The notes under the pieces were generated by a model, which saw only the letters and a list, made by a program, of their open reading frames with translations, was not told the DNA's origin and made no database searches. Positions 1 through 7,506 of a DNA stretch of 45,476 nucleotides are shown here, piece by piece; the first letter of the stretch is position 1; each line of letters starts with the position of its first letter. Where the stretch lies: positions 1 through 45,476 of the forward strand of contig NZ_BAEH01000098.1 in NCBI RefSeq assembly GCF_000241305.1. Reading direction: 5' to 3'. This stretch comes from Gordonia effusa NBRC 100432 (lineage in GTDB: Bacteria > Actinomycetota > Actinomycetes > Mycobacteriales > Mycobacteriaceae). The position numbers and the translations under genes are program-made.

Positions 1-703
1 GATGCGCCACCGGCGTCTGGATGAAGACCTCGCGGGTGACCGCGGTAATAATCGGCAGGATCATCACCGCCAATACGATTCCGGCGGTCAGCAGGGTGCC
101 ACCGGTGGACATATTGGTGACGTTGGCCTCTGGCGTCTTGAAGAACGGGAGCCAGCCGAGGTTGTTCACCAGCCAGGTGTTGACCGGTACCAGCGCGGGC
201 CCGAGAACCAGGATGCCCCACAGGCCGTAGACGATCGACGGCACCGCGGCGAGCAGATCGACGAGGTAGGTGACCGGGCCGACGACACGTTTGGGTGCGT
301 ATTCGGTCAGGAAGATCGAGATGCCAAGCGCGATGGGCATAGCGATGAGTAGGGCGATGATCGCGACGACCGCCGTCGCGTAGAACAGTTTCGGAATACC
401 GAACTGCAAGCTTCCGCCGTCGACTACCCAATCACCTTGGTAGGTAAAGAAATTCGCCTCGTTGTCGAGGAGCGCGGGGGCCGCCTGGACGACGAGGAAC
501 AGTGCGATCAACGCGATGACGATTGATACGAGAAGTCCCGACCCCACCGCGAGTCTGCGGAAGATGGCATCGCCCAACCGACCCCGCGCGGAGCCCGCCA
601 GATCCGTCGGAGCACCGCCTGGTGACAGAGGTGGCGTCGCGCCGGAGTCGACGCTGACAGCGTCGGCGGCGTTATCCCCCTGGCTCTTACTCAGTGAGGT
701 CAT
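1..703 (-). CDS. pstC: Phosphate ABC transporter permease PstC (3' end cut off)
   Basis: Inner-membrane permease of the high-affinity phosphate importer PstSCAB. Translating the minus strand from the ATG at 703 gives a Ser/Gly/Pro-rich cytoplasmic tail of about 45 residues. A hydrophobic helix follows (GLLVSIVIALIALFLVV), then a periplasmic segment and further helices with the PstC-like run IALGISIFLTEYAP and then AAVPSIVYGLWGI. The C-terminal part lies beyond the window edge. GAAGGA lies 3 bases before ATG 703. An in-frame ATG at 733 is an alternative but has no visible Shine-Dalgarno. The gene follows pstS in the same direction, separated by a gap with a strong hairpin. The family call is firm; the exact start is not. 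Confidence 0.9.
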   Translation of the reverse strand, partial: MTSLSKSQGDNAADAVSVDSGATPPLSPGGAPTDLAGSARGRLGDAIFRRLAVGSGLLVSIVIALIALFLVVQAAPALLDNEANFFTYQGDWVVDGGSLQFGIPKLFYATAVVAIIALLIAMPIALGISIFLTEYAPKRVVGPVTYLVDLLAAVPSIVYGLWGILVLGPALVPVNTWLVNNLGWLPFFKTPEANVTNMSTGGTLLTAGIVLAVMILPIITAVTREVFIQTPVAH

Positions 704-807
704 GCGTCCTTCTACGGATTCGGCTCTGGTCATGATTCGATTGGGTCCACTGGTCAGCTCGCGCTGACGTCCTGGCTCCCGCAGCCTTCCCCAAGTGTGT
801 CAAGTGC

Positions 808-842
808 GCCCGCGAGACCGCAAACGCTGCGGCCTCGCGGGC
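808..842 (-). terminator. Strong hairpin between pstS and pstC (attenuator or processing stem)
   Basis: GCCCGCGAG (808-816) pairs perfectly with CTCGCGGGC (834-842), and a further inner stem closes around 818-832. No T-run follows on the minus strand. It is therefore more likely a partial terminator or a stem that protects pstS mRNA than a full intrinsic terminator. Excess PstS over the permease is the usual need in such operons. That role is an inference. Confidence 0.6.
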
Positions 843-863
843 ACGATGGTCATGCTGACGTGC

Positions 864-1928
864 TCACGAAAGCGCGTCGACGGTACCGCGGAGAGTCGCC
901 TTGTAGGCGTCGGGCAGCGGCACGTAGCCCAGCTCGGTCAACCCTTCCTGGCCCTTGTCCAGGATGGTGGTGAAGGCACCCTTGAGAGCCGCACCGGTGT
1001 CCGCGTTCGAGTAGCCCTTGCTGCAGACGACCTCGTAGGTGGTCAGCAACAGCGGGTACGCACCGGCAACCTTGGAGGCGAACAACTTGTCCGAGTCGAC
1101 GACGAGGTCTTTGCTACCCGGAGTCTTGAAGGTAACGGCGTCGAGCGCCTTACCGGCCGACGTCGCGTCGAGCTTGACCGCACCGGCACCGAAGTCGATA
1201 TCGGCGACGCCGAGCTTGTTCTCGGTGGCGAAGCCCCACTCGACGTAGGTGACCGAGCCCGCGGTCTTCTTCACGGTGTCGCCGACGCCGGTCGACTTGG
1301 CGGCAGCCGAGCCGCCCTTGCCCTTGAATTCCTTGCTGTGCTCGTACGGCCACGCCTGCGGCGCGGCGTTCTGCAGGAACTTCTGGAAGTTGTCGGTGGT
1401 GCCCGAGCTGTCGCTGCGGTGAACCGGAACGATCTTGGTCGACGGCAGTTTTGCGCCCGGGTTCAGCGCGGCGATGGCCGGGTCGTTCCAGGTGGTGATC
1501 TTCGAGTCGAAGATGCCCGCAAGCACGGTCGGGTTGAGTTTCAGATTGTCGACGCCGTCGAGGTTGTAGGCGATGGCGACCGGTCCCGCGACGAGCGGGA
1601 TGTGCCATGCGTCGTTGCCGCCGCAACGTTCCTTTGCCTTGGTGACCTCGTCGCCCTTGAGCGGGGAATCCGAACCCGCGAAGTCGACATCGCTCGACAG
1701 GAACTTCTTGATGCCGTCGCCCGAGCCGCTACCGGTGTAGTCGAGGACCGAACCGCCCTCGTCGGTCAGGACCTGGCTGAAATGCTCCAACGCCTTCTGC
1801 TGAGCCGTCGAGCCCTCGCCGGTGATGGTCTGTTCGGAGTCCGAGCCACCGCAGGCCGCGACGGCCATGATCGCCGCGACACCTGCAACTGCTGCACCCG
1901 CACGGATGCCTTTGCGCTTGATATTCAC
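864..1928 (-). CDS. pstS: Phosphate-binding lipoprotein PstS
   Basis: Periplasmic or cell-surface phosphate receptor of the Pst importer, 354 residues, a normal length. The N-terminus is a lipoprotein signal peptide: basic MNIKRKG, a hydrophobic Ala/Val core, then the lipobox VAAC with the lipidated Cys at about residue 26. Family hallmarks follow: GSTAQQKALEHF near the start of the mature protein, SDVDFAGSDSPL, and the phosphate-contacting run VHRSDSSGTTDNF near residue 170. A PHO-box-like direct repeat lies about 90-110 bp upstream of the start, so induction by phosphate starvation is likely. It is the first gene of the visible operon, with pstC downstream. Confidence 0.95.
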   Translation of the reverse strand: MNIKRKGIRAGAAVAGVAAIMAVAACGGSDSEQTITGEGSTAQQKALEHFSQVLTDEGGSVLDYTGSGSGDGIKKFLSSDVDFAGSDSPLKGDEVTKAKERCGGNDAWHIPLVAGPVAIAYNLDGVDNLKLNPTVLAGIFDSKITTWNDPAIAALNPGAKLPSTKIVPVHRSDSSGTTDNFQKFLQNAAPQAWPYEHSKEFKGKGGSAAAKSTGVGDTVKKTAGSVTYVEWGFATENKLGVADIDFGAGAVKLDATSAGKALDAVTFKTPGSKDLVVDSDKLFASKVAGAYPLLLTTYEVVCSKGYSNADTGAALKGAFTTILDKGQEGLTELGYVPLPDAYKATLRGTVDALS

Positions 1929-2014
1929 CGTCAGACTTGCCTTTCGCTCGATACTCCAACCACTGGAGTCTGTCGATCAGCGACGCTATGGGCCGGTAGT
2001 GGACGGTCGGACGC

Positions 2015-2037
2015 GGCAAGGTGAACACACGGTTAAC
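2015..2037 (-). promoter_or_regulatory. PHO-box-like direct repeat upstream of pstS
   Basis: Read on the minus strand, GTTAACC (2037-2031) and GTTCACC (2026-2020) are spaced 11 bases start to start. This is the 11-bp direct-repeat format of actinobacterial PHO boxes bound by PhoP/RegX3-type regulators. It lies between the end of mshD and the pstS start, in pstS orientation. The match to the published format is from memory; binding is inferred. Confidence 0.65.
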
Positions 2038-2068
2038 TGACAAGGTCAGGCAAGGGGCAAAATGTCCG

Positions 2069-2093
2069 ATTTCGTTGCCGTTGCGAACGAAAT
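2069..2093 (-). terminator. Possible terminator of glnR-mshD
   Basis: ATTTCGTT (2069-2076) and AACGAAAT (2086-2093) form an 8-bp stem just beyond the mshD stop. A short TTTT lies several bases further on the minus strand. The stem is A/T-rich and the T-run weak, so the call is tentative. Confidence 0.35.
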
Positions 2094-2100
2094 ACTGCGA

Positions 2101-3030
2101 CTATGCCCGGCCATATGCGACATCGATCGCATACTGGGCAAATCCCAACCGCTGATAAGTATGCAAAGCGGCGGTGTTGTCACCTTCGACGTAGAGATTG
2201 CATTCCGCGACCAGTGGCTCGAGATACCGTAGCCCCGCAAGCGTCAGGTATCTCCCCAGGCCACGGCCCTGCGCCGACGGATCAACGCCGACGATGTAGA
2301 CCTCGCCCAGGTCCGGGCCGTGGATCTTGGTCCAGTGGAAGCCCAGGAGTCGCCGCGGCTGTTCGGCGTCGAAGGCCAGAAATAGACCGGCCTCATCGAA
2401 CCAGTCCGATCCGGTGCGGGCCGCGATGTCATCCAGACTCCAGCCGCCCTGCTCTGGATGCCAGTCGAAGGCCGCGTTATTGACCCGCAGGATCTCGGCG
2501 TCATCCTCGGCGCCGGCATAGGTCCGCAGGATAATGTCCTCGCGGAGCGGGAGTTCGGGGAGCGCGGCGGCTGTTGTGCTTGACCCGAGAACATTCGGCC
2601 CGCTCGCTCCGCTCCCGGCGCCGAGCGCGCGTCGAAGCTGCAGCAGCTCGCGCTGCGACGAAACCCCAACCGATGCCGCGAGAGCCTGTGCGCCATCCAG
2701 ATTCCCGTGCGCCCATAGTCGAACGTGCGGATAGGCATCGAGTATCGCGGTCAGCAGGGCAGTTCCGACACCGTTACGACGGTGCTCGGGTGCCACCACC
2801 AACTCACCGGTCGATGCTTCGCCGTCGCGGCCGGGCAGCACGTTGCCGTAGCCGCTCGCGGCGCCGGTCACCAAAAAGTGTTCGACCTGCGGCGCCGCGT
2901 GCGCGATCGCCAACTCCGCCTGCTCCGACAATGCCGCCACGCCGTCTTGCGCCAACGCGGCGTTGAGCATCTGCGCGACGTCGTGCCGCTGATCCGCCGT
3001 CAACGTCGACAAGCGGGCCACGTCAGTCAT
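2101..3030 (-). CDS. mshD: Mycothiol synthase MshD
   Basis: Acetyltransferase for the last step of mycothiol synthesis: it acetylates the cysteine amine of Cys-GlcN-Ins with acetyl-CoA. The 309 residues form two GNAT domains. The N-terminal one ends near the run [19 protein letters not shown] (about 75-95). The C-terminal one carries [20 protein letters not shown] and ends [20 protein letters not shown], the typical acetyl-CoA loop and final strands. The ATG overlaps the glnR stop by 4 bases (ATGA), so the two are translationally coupled. The inter-domain linker near 2584-2617 has GC-rich sequence resembling the dispersed GAGCG repeats elsewhere in the window. The mshD-glnR neighbourhood matches M. 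tuberculosis Rv0819-Rv0818. Confidence 0.95.
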   Translation of the reverse strand: MTDVARLSTLTADQRHDVAQMLNAALAQDGVAALSEQAELAIAHAAPQVEHFLVTGAASGYGNVLPGRDGEASTGELVVAPEHRRNGVGTALLTAILDAYPHVRLWAHGNLDGAQALAASVGVSSQRELLQLRRALGAGSGASGPNVLGSSTTAAALPELPLREDIILRTYAGAEDDAEILRVNNAAFDWHPEQGGWSLDDIAARTGSDWFDEAGLFLAFDAEQPRRLLGFHWTKIHGPDLGEVYIVGVDPSAQGRGLGRYLTLAGLRYLEPLVAECNLYVEGDNTAALHTYQRLGFAQYAIDVAYGRA

Positions 3031-3782
3031 TCGACTGCCTCCTCCAACAGCTCGAAATCATCGGAATCCATTGCGGCAGAATCTGATTCATCATCCGATG
3101 GCCGAGTTCGACTAGACGGACGCACCGCCTTGTACCCGACGTTGCGCACCGTACCGATCAGCGATTCGTGGTCGCCGCCGAGTTTGGCACGCAATCGCCG
3201 AACGTGAACGTCGACGGTGCGGGTACCGCCGAAGAAGTCATAGCCCCACACCTCTTGTAAGAGTTGCGCACGGGTGAAAACGCGACCGGCGTTCTGCGCC
3301 AAGTATTTGAGTAGCTCAAATTCCTTATACGTCAGATCCATCGGCTTGCCGCGCAGCCGGGCGGTATAGGTGTCCTCATCGATGACGAGCTCGCCGAGCG
3401 CGATCGTCGATCCCGATTCCACCATCTCCCCACCGCGGGCTCGTACCGCGAGCAGCCGCAGCCGGGTGTCGAGTTCAGCGGGACCGGTCGTGGTGAGCAA
3501 GAAATCGTCGAGATCCCAGTCGGCATTGACCGCGACCAGTCCACCTTCGGTCAGAACGGCGACTACCGGTATCGACCCGGTGCTGCCCAGCAGCCGACAG
3601 AGCCCACGAGCGGCCGCAAGATCGGTACGCGCGTCAACCAGAACGGCTTCGGCGCTTCCGGTCGCCATCAGCGACGAGACTTCGGCCGGCGCGACGCGGG
3701 CGCTATGAGCCAACAGGGAGAGCGAGGGCAGCACGGCGTCGGCACTGGTTTCGCTCGTCAGAATTACGAGGTCCACTCCCAC
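3027..3782 (-). CDS. glnR: Orphan OmpR-type nitrogen regulator GlnR
   Basis: Transcription factor controlling nitrogen assimilation genes in actinobacteria. It is 251 residues: a receiver-like domain (1-115) and a winged-helix DNA-binding domain (about 125-225; [20 protein letters not shown], then [17 protein letters not shown] and the wing [10 protein letters not shown]). The receiver is atypical. The N-terminal acidic pair of true response regulators is replaced by ILTSE, and the conserved Lys position reads [11 protein letters not shown]. An Asp remains at VLVDAR. No sensor kinase is adjacent. These traits and the mshD neighbour identify GlnR. The GTG start at 3782 is used here; a GTG at 3776 is possible. 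A short C-terminal Ser/Asp/Glu-rich tail follows the wing. Confidence 0.9.
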   Translation of the reverse strand: MGVDLVILTSETSADAVLPSLSLLAHSARVAPAEVSSLMATGSAEAVLVDARTDLAAARGLCRLLGSTGSIPVVAVLTEGGLVAVNADWDLDDFLLTTTGPAELDTRLRLLAVRARGGEMVESGSTIALGELVIDEDTYTARLRGKPMDLTYKEFELLKYLAQNAGRVFTRAQLLQEVWGYDFFGGTRTVDVHVRRLRAKLGGDHESLIGTVRNVGYKAVRPSSRTRPSDDESDSAAMDSDDFELLEEAVE

Positions 3783-3893
3783 TCCGATCTGAAGTAGCGG
3801 CCCGTGGGGGCCTGAGTCGTCATCAACGCATCGAGATGAGTCGACGTTGACTCGGCGGTTTCACGCAGCGCGATAAATGACAGAATAGCCCCG

Positions 3894-4832
3894 ATGTCGT
3901 TCACCGCAGCAGGCCCACCGGCCATTCCCACGTCGGACGGCGCGGATGAAACGGCCCGATCGGCTCGGCCACGTCTGCGCAGAGCCGTCATCGTTGGCCT
4001 GGCGACGGCGCTGGTAGTGGTCGTCGCATTGGTGATTGCCGACACGGTATTGGCCGCACGCAGCGAAAAGCGACTGTCGGAGGCACTGCAGACATCGCCT
4101 CGCCTGGAATTCGCGCCGGAGGTAACACTCGGTGGAATGCCATTCATTAGCCACGCGAACAGCGGCGAATTTCCCTCGCTCACCGTCACCGCCCGCGGCG
4201 TGCCGCTGCCGCGATCCGGGTCGGTCGCATGCGTCGCAACGCAATGTTGGGCCGAACTCGGTATCACCGCGACCGGCATCCGCGCCGACGACGGGTGGAG
4301 TTTCCACCCCACCAGCCACCTCTTCTTCGACACGGTCAACGGCTACGCGAAGTTGGATTCGGTCAACCTCGGCCGGCTACTCGACATCACCGACCTCTCG
4401 GTCAATACCCCCGCACCGGAAGGCAAGGCAGGAGGCGGCGGCCCCGGCGACGGATTGCTCGAACGCTCGTCGGGGTTACTGCTGACCGGGACCGTGGCCC
4501 TGCCCCCCGGACAGACGACGTCGTCCACCGTCCCCCCGTCGGCGTCGAGCTATCGCGGCGACAAGATCCGGGTCAGCGTTTCCGTCGACGTCGCGGTACG
4601 CGATGACGCCCTGGTGATCCGAGCAACTGACTTCTACGACGGCCCCGAGGAGCACGCATCGGCCGACGTCCCCGCGCAGTACCGGCAGGCGATCCTGGAC
4701 CGGTTCAGTCGCGTACTCCCGATGCCCGCGCTGCCGTGGGGCATCATCCCGACGTCGGCGCATAGCGCGGGCAGTGACGTGCTGATTTCCGGCGACTCCG
4801 TGCGGCGTCGAGTCCGCGTGGATGAGTTCTGA
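3894..4832 (+). CDS. lmeA: LmeA-like DUF2993 periplasmic protein
   Basis: A 312-residue membrane-anchored protein of the DUF2993 family. In mycobacteria LmeA acts in the periplasm and is needed for normal mannan elongation of lipomannan/lipoarabinomannan. A cytoplasmic tail of about 30 residues is followed by one hydrophobic helix (AVIVGLATALVVVVALVIAD) and an extracytoplasmic domain. The DUF2993 core reads RLEFAPEVTLGGMPFISHA then FPSLTVTARGVPL. A Cys pair (CVATQC) could form a disulfide. The gene diverges from glnR across a gap of 111 bp, as Rv0817c does from Rv0818. Function is assigned by family and synteny; no catalytic residues are known to me. Confidence 0.75.
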   Translation: MSFTAAGPPAIPTSDGADETARSARPRLRRAVIVGLATALVVVVALVIADTVLAARSEKRLSEALQTSPRLEFAPEVTLGGMPFISHANSGEFPSLTVTARGVPLPRSGSVACVATQCWAELGITATGIRADDGWSFHPTSHLFFDTVNGYAKLDSVNLGRLLDITDLSVNTPAPEGKAGGGGPGDGLLERSSGLLLTGTVALPPGQTTSSTVPPSASSYRGDKIRVSVSVDVAVRDDALVIRATDFYDGPEEHASADVPAQYRQAILDRFSRVLPMPALPWGIIPTSAHSAGSDVLISGDSVRRRVRVDEF

Positions 4833-4841
4833 GTGCTGTTG

Positions 4842-4847
4842 TATCCT
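4842..4847 (+). promoter_or_regulatory. -10 box for the leaderless Cys-rich leader peptide
   Basis: TATCCT ends 7 bases before ATG 4855, so transcription could begin at the A of the start codon. No clear -35 is visible. Confidence 0.5.
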
Positions 4848-4854
4848 TTCAGCC

Positions 4855-4935
4855 ATGCAACCGTGCCGTGAGTTCATGCTCACCCGCCGCCGCGCCATCG
4901 ACTTCTGTCGTGTCGCCAACTGTTGCTGTCGGTAA
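4855..4935 (+). CDS. 26-residue poly-cysteine leader peptide of the sulfurtransferase operon
   Basis: A short frame from ATG 4855 to TAA 4933 encodes MQPCREFMLTRRRAI followed by DFCRVANCCCR. Five of 26 residues are Cys, with three in a row just before the last codon. There is no Shine-Dalgarno, but a TATCCT box 7 bases upstream fits leaderless translation. Poly-Cys leaderless short ORFs upstream of sulfur genes are known in mycobacteria as cysteine-responsive attenuators: ribosome stalling at Cys codons when Cys-tRNA is scarce alters downstream expression. The same locus, ahead of cysA2 and sseC, is occupied here. The 183-base region to the next gene contains competing hairpins. The short frame is otherwise easy to miss. 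Confidence 0.8.
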   Translation: MQPCREFMLTRRRAIDFCRVANCCCR

Positions 4936-5118
4936 ACGACGGTCGCCGCTACCGCGACCATCGTTGATGGCGGTATCGCACAAGCATTCCTGAGAAGGTT
5001 TTCGCACGTCACGTGCGCGCCGTCCATCACTCCCCCTGGATGAGAACTTCCCGCTCTAAAAGACGTTCATCATCTGTCCCCCTGAATCACCCGAAACATA
5101 TTTCGAAAGGGAGCCATC
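4936..5118 (+). promoter_or_regulatory. Attenuator region with mutually exclusive hairpins
   Basis: Stem A pairs GGTCGC (4941-4946) with GCGACC (4954-4959). Stem B pairs TACCG (4950-4954) and CCATC (4958-4962) with GATGG (4966-4970) and CGGTA (4971-4975). They share bases 4950-4959, so only one can form. A third stem, CGCAC/GTGCG (5003-5017), follows. The region begins right after the leader stop, so a stalled ribosome would cover stem A. The switching role is inferred. The rhodanese Shine-Dalgarno AAAGGGAG is at 5106-5113. Confidence 0.5.
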
Positions 5119-5952
5119 ATGGCACGTTCCGATGTCCTGGTCAGCACAGATTGGGCTGAGCAGAACCTCAATGCCGACAAGACCGTCTTCGTCGAGGTCG
5201 ACGAAGACACCTCCGCCTACGACGGCGGACATATCGCCGGCGCGATCAAGCTCGATTGGAAGGCCGATCTGCAAGATCCGGTCCGTCGCGACTTCGTCGA
5301 CGCCGATCAGTTCAGCAAGTTGCTGTCCGAGCGCGGGATCGCCAACGACGACACCGTGATTCTCTACGGCGGCAACAACAACTGGTTCGCCGCCTACGCG
5401 TACTGGTACTTCAAGCTTTACGGCCACAACGACGTCAAGCTGATCGACGGCGGACGCAAGAAGTGGGAGCTTGACGGCCGTCCGCTCTCGAGCGACGCCG
5501 TCACCCGTCCGGCAACCGAATACAAGGCCGGCGCAGCGGACAACAGCATCCGCGCATTCCGCGACGAGGTCGTCGAGGCGATCGGCAACAAGAACCTCGT
5601 CGACGTGCGCAGCCCTGACGAGTTCTCCGGCAAGATCCTCGCACCGGCACACCTCCCCCAGGAGCAGAGCCAGCGTCCCGGCCACATCACCGGTGCGATC
5701 AACGTGCCGTGGAGCAAGGCCGCCAACGAGGACGGCACCTTCCGCAGCGACGAAGAGCTCACCGAGCTCTACAAGGAAGCCGGCCTGGACGGCTCCAAAG
5801 AGACCATCGCGTACTGCCGCATCGGCGAGCGCTCCAGCCACACCTGGTTCGTGCTGCAGGAGATCCTCGGCCACCAGAACGTCAAGAACTACGACGGCAG
5901 CTGGACCGAATACGGTTCGCTGATCGGCGTGCCGATCGAGTTGGGAGAATAA
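5119..5952 (+). CDS. cysA2: Thiosulfate/3-mercaptopyruvate sulfurtransferase (two-domain rhodanese)
   Basis: Transfers sulfane sulfur from a donor such as thiosulfate to an acceptor thiol or cyanide. It is 277 residues, the usual length for a tandem-rhodanese protein. The N-terminal domain (about 10-130) is the inactive scaffold. The C-terminal domain (about 150-275) carries the active-site loop YCRIGERSSH with the persulfide Cys near residue 233. Characteristic runs include GGHIAGAIKLDW in the first domain and GHITGAINVPW in the second. A good Shine-Dalgarno (AAAGGGAG) precedes the ATG. It is followed after 6 bases by sseC, and preceded by the poly-Cys leader that probably controls both. The symbol follows the mycobacterial homologue by synteny. 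Confidence 0.9.
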   Translation: MARSDVLVSTDWAEQNLNADKTVFVEVDEDTSAYDGGHIAGAIKLDWKADLQDPVRRDFVDADQFSKLLSERGIANDDTVILYGGNNNWFAAYAYWYFKLYGHNDVKLIDGGRKKWELDGRPLSSDAVTRPATEYKAGAADNSIRAFRDEVVEAIGNKNLVDVRSPDEFSGKILAPAHLPQEQSQRPGHITGAINVPWSKAANEDGTFRSDEELTELYKEAGLDGSKETIAYCRIGERSSHTWFVLQEILGHQNVKNYDGSWTEYGSLIGVPIELGE

Positions 5953-5958
5953 GAAATC

Positions 5959-6264
5959 ATGTGTGCCGCACCCAAGCAAGGACAGAAACTGCCCGCGGGC
6001 GTTGACGTCGAGAAGGAAACCGTGCTGACCGGTCAGGTCACCGACGGCTCGGGTGCACCGGTCGCCGGTGCGTTCGTCCGGTTGCTCGACTCGACCGGCG
6101 AATTCACCGCCGAGGTTGTCGCCAGCCCCACCGGAGACTTCCGGTTCTTCGCCGCACCCGGCACCTGGACGCTTCGCGCGCTGTCCGCCGCCGGCAACGG
6201 CGACGTAACCGTGAGCCCCGAAGGCCCCGGCGTCCACGAGCACGACGTCGTCGTAGCGAAGTAG
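5959..6264 (+). CDS. sseC: SseC-like DUF1416 protein
   Basis: A 101-residue cytosolic protein of the DUF1416 family, almost always found directly after a rhodanese in actinobacteria and named SseC there. It resembles a carboxypeptidase-regulatory or transthyretin-like beta-sandwich: VLTGQVTDGSGAPVAGAFVRLLD, then TGDFRFFAAPGTWTLRAL. The N-terminal MCAAPKQGQ carries a Cys at position 2. The biochemical role is not established; it is thought to serve sulfur transfer. It lies 6 bases after the rhodanese stop and is the last gene of that operon, ending before a clear intrinsic terminator. Confidence 0.85.
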   Translation: MCAAPKQGQKLPAGVDVEKETVLTGQVTDGSGAPVAGAFVRLLDSTGEFTAEVVASPTGDFRFFAAPGTWTLRALSAAGNGDVTVSPEGPGVHEHDVVVAK

Positions 6265-6279
6265 CCCGGTAAGACTCAG

Positions 6280-6316
6280 AGCCCCGGTCCGCACAAGCGG
6301 GCCGGGGCTTTGTCGT
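6280..6316 (+). terminator. Intrinsic terminator of the sulfurtransferase operon
   Basis: AGCCCCGGTCCGC (6280-6292) pairs with GCGGGCCGGGGCT (6297-6309), 13 pairs with one G-U, around a 4-base loop, followed by TTTGTCGTTT. Confidence 0.85.
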
Positions 6317-6371
6317 TTCCGGCGAAACGAGATATTGGCCACCACCGCGATACGCCACCGACCGGTCGCGC

Positions 6372-6377
6372 TAGAAT
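6372..6377 (+). promoter_or_regulatory. -10 box for leaderless transcript of 6385
   Basis: TAGAAT ends 7 bases before GTG 6385, placing the transcript start at the start codon. Confidence 0.5.
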
Positions 6378-6384
6378 TTGGGCC

Positions 6385-6483
6385 GTGGTCCTCTTCTTTG
6401 AATTCCTGCTGGTGCTCGCTTCCGTGCTGATCACCTGGTTTGGCCTGTACGCCGTCTACCGCCTGGTCAAAGACGAATCGTGA
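6385..6483 (+). CDS. 32-residue single-helix membrane peptide
   Basis: GTG 6385 to TGA 6481 encodes a peptide starting [19 protein letters not shown], continuing to a basic/acidic tail (RLVKDES). It is one transmembrane helix with a short charged C-terminus. The stop overlaps the start of the next gene as GTGA (6480-6483), the signature of translational coupling. A TAGAAT box 7 bases upstream suggests leaderless translation. I do not recognise a named family. Coupling and promoter make it a real gene rather than chance. A role linked to the downstream nitrobindin-like protein, such as membrane tethering, is speculation. Confidence 0.65.
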   Translation: MVLFFEFLLVLASVLITWFGLYAVYRLVKDES

Positions 6484-7127
6484 CGTCGGCCGACGATAGC
6501 CAGCCCGGCGATATCCGCTCAGGCAACGAGGCGATCGAAGCGGCCGAAGTACGCGCCAAGCAGACCGGTGATGTGAATCTGCCCGAATGGGGCGATCTCC
6601 CGGTCGCGCATGACACCGCTAATTTGCGTCAGGGCGCCGACCTTCATCCCGGCCTGCTGGGACTGTTGCCCCTGGTCGGCATCTGGCTCGGCGAGGGCGA
6701 GGGCCACGACCCGGTAACCGGCAAGGATTACCCCTTCGGCCAGCAAATCATCGTCAGCCACAGCGGTGAGAACTATCTAAACTGGTCGTCGCGCATCTGG
6801 CGCCTCGACGACGACGGCGGCCTCGACCGTCCTGACCTCCGCGAGAGCGGCTTCTGGCGGATCAGCGACGACGACAACATCGAACTACTTCTTGCCCACG
6901 CAGAAGGCTGGATCGAATTGTTCTACGGCCGTCCGCTCAATCAAACGTCGTGGAATCTCACCACCGACGTCGTGATCCGGTCAGAAACCGGCCAGCATGC
7001 CGGTGGCGCCAAACGGCTATACGGGCTGGTCCCCGACGGCGACCTCGCGTATGTCGAAGAGCGTGTCGATACCGACGGTGATCTGACGCCGCGCCTGTCG
7101 GCGAAGCTCAAGCGGTACGCGGGCTAG
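6480..7127 (+). CDS. Ferric nitrobindin-like (FABP-like beta-barrel) protein
   Basis: A 215-residue protein of the nitrobindin/THAP4-C family, a ten-stranded barrel resembling fatty-acid-binding proteins. The family start motif reads [17 protein letters not shown] (about 60-77). [19 protein letters not shown] follows, then the GFWRI strand. True nitrobindins bind haem through a His near the C-terminus in a run like HHLxAxLxR. Here the equivalent run reads [11 protein letters not shown], with Arg in place of the His. It therefore belongs to the subgroup described as lacking the haem ligand (Rv0813c type), and its ligand is unknown. An N-terminal extension of about 45 residues precedes the barrel. 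It is coupled to the small membrane peptide upstream. Confidence 0.8.
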   Translation: MTSADDSQPGDIRSGNEAIEAAEVRAKQTGDVNLPEWGDLPVAHDTANLRQGADLHPGLLGLLPLVGIWLGEGEGHDPVTGKDYPFGQQIIVSHSGENYLNWSSRIWRLDDDGGLDRPDLRESGFWRISDDDNIELLLAHAEGWIELFYGRPLNQTSWNLTTDVVIRSETGQHAGGAKRLYGLVPDGDLAYVEERVDTDGDLTPRLSAKLKRYAG

Positions 7128-7506
7128 CAGCCCCGCCGAGGTCGGTCGACAGACCCGAGCAATCCAGGCCCGGCCCCGCCCCATCGGCAAAACTCTGGAT
7201 ATAACCCCGGTACCAAGGGCAACTTGCCCCCGACGGCATAACTATCTCCAGATTTCTCCGAAGGCCGCGCACATGAAACGGCCCCCGCACCACTCCCGTT
7301 GACGGGAGTAATACGACCGGACTGGGTCGTGATGCGAGGGCCGGGTGATCATCTGGAATTCGCCAAAGCGCTTGCGCGTAAACGAATTACAGCGTGACCG
7401 CTCTAGCGGATGACCACCTCACGTGTCCGTTTGTCAATCAACTTCAGACCACCTCCTTCCGTGTGTACCGACGAAACTACGCCTCGCCACGGAGCCTCGC
7501 AACGGA
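7128..7506. other. Gene-free gap with two dyads
   Basis: No credible coding frame is seen. Between the convergent ends of the nitrobindin-like gene and cydC lie two dyads. At 7194-7252, TCTGGA/TCCAGA arms enclose the core AGGGCA-ACT-TGCCC (7216-7229), related to dyads at 22.1 and 29.1 kb. At 7292-7309 there is ACTCCCGT-TG-ACGGGAGT. They may be terminators for either gene; neither has a good T-run. Confidence 0.5.

Noticed and set aside
795..2024. Long plus-strand open frame of 409 codons opposite pstS
   Set aside because: Composition is Arg/Val-rich with no recognisable domain, while the opposite strand encodes a complete PstS with signal peptide. It is an antisense shadow of high-GC coding sequence.
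5056..6345. Minus-strand frame of 429 codons opposite the rhodanese-sseC genes
   Set aside because: It mirrors codon structure of the real genes, which have Shine-Dalgarno sequences, active-site motifs and a terminator.
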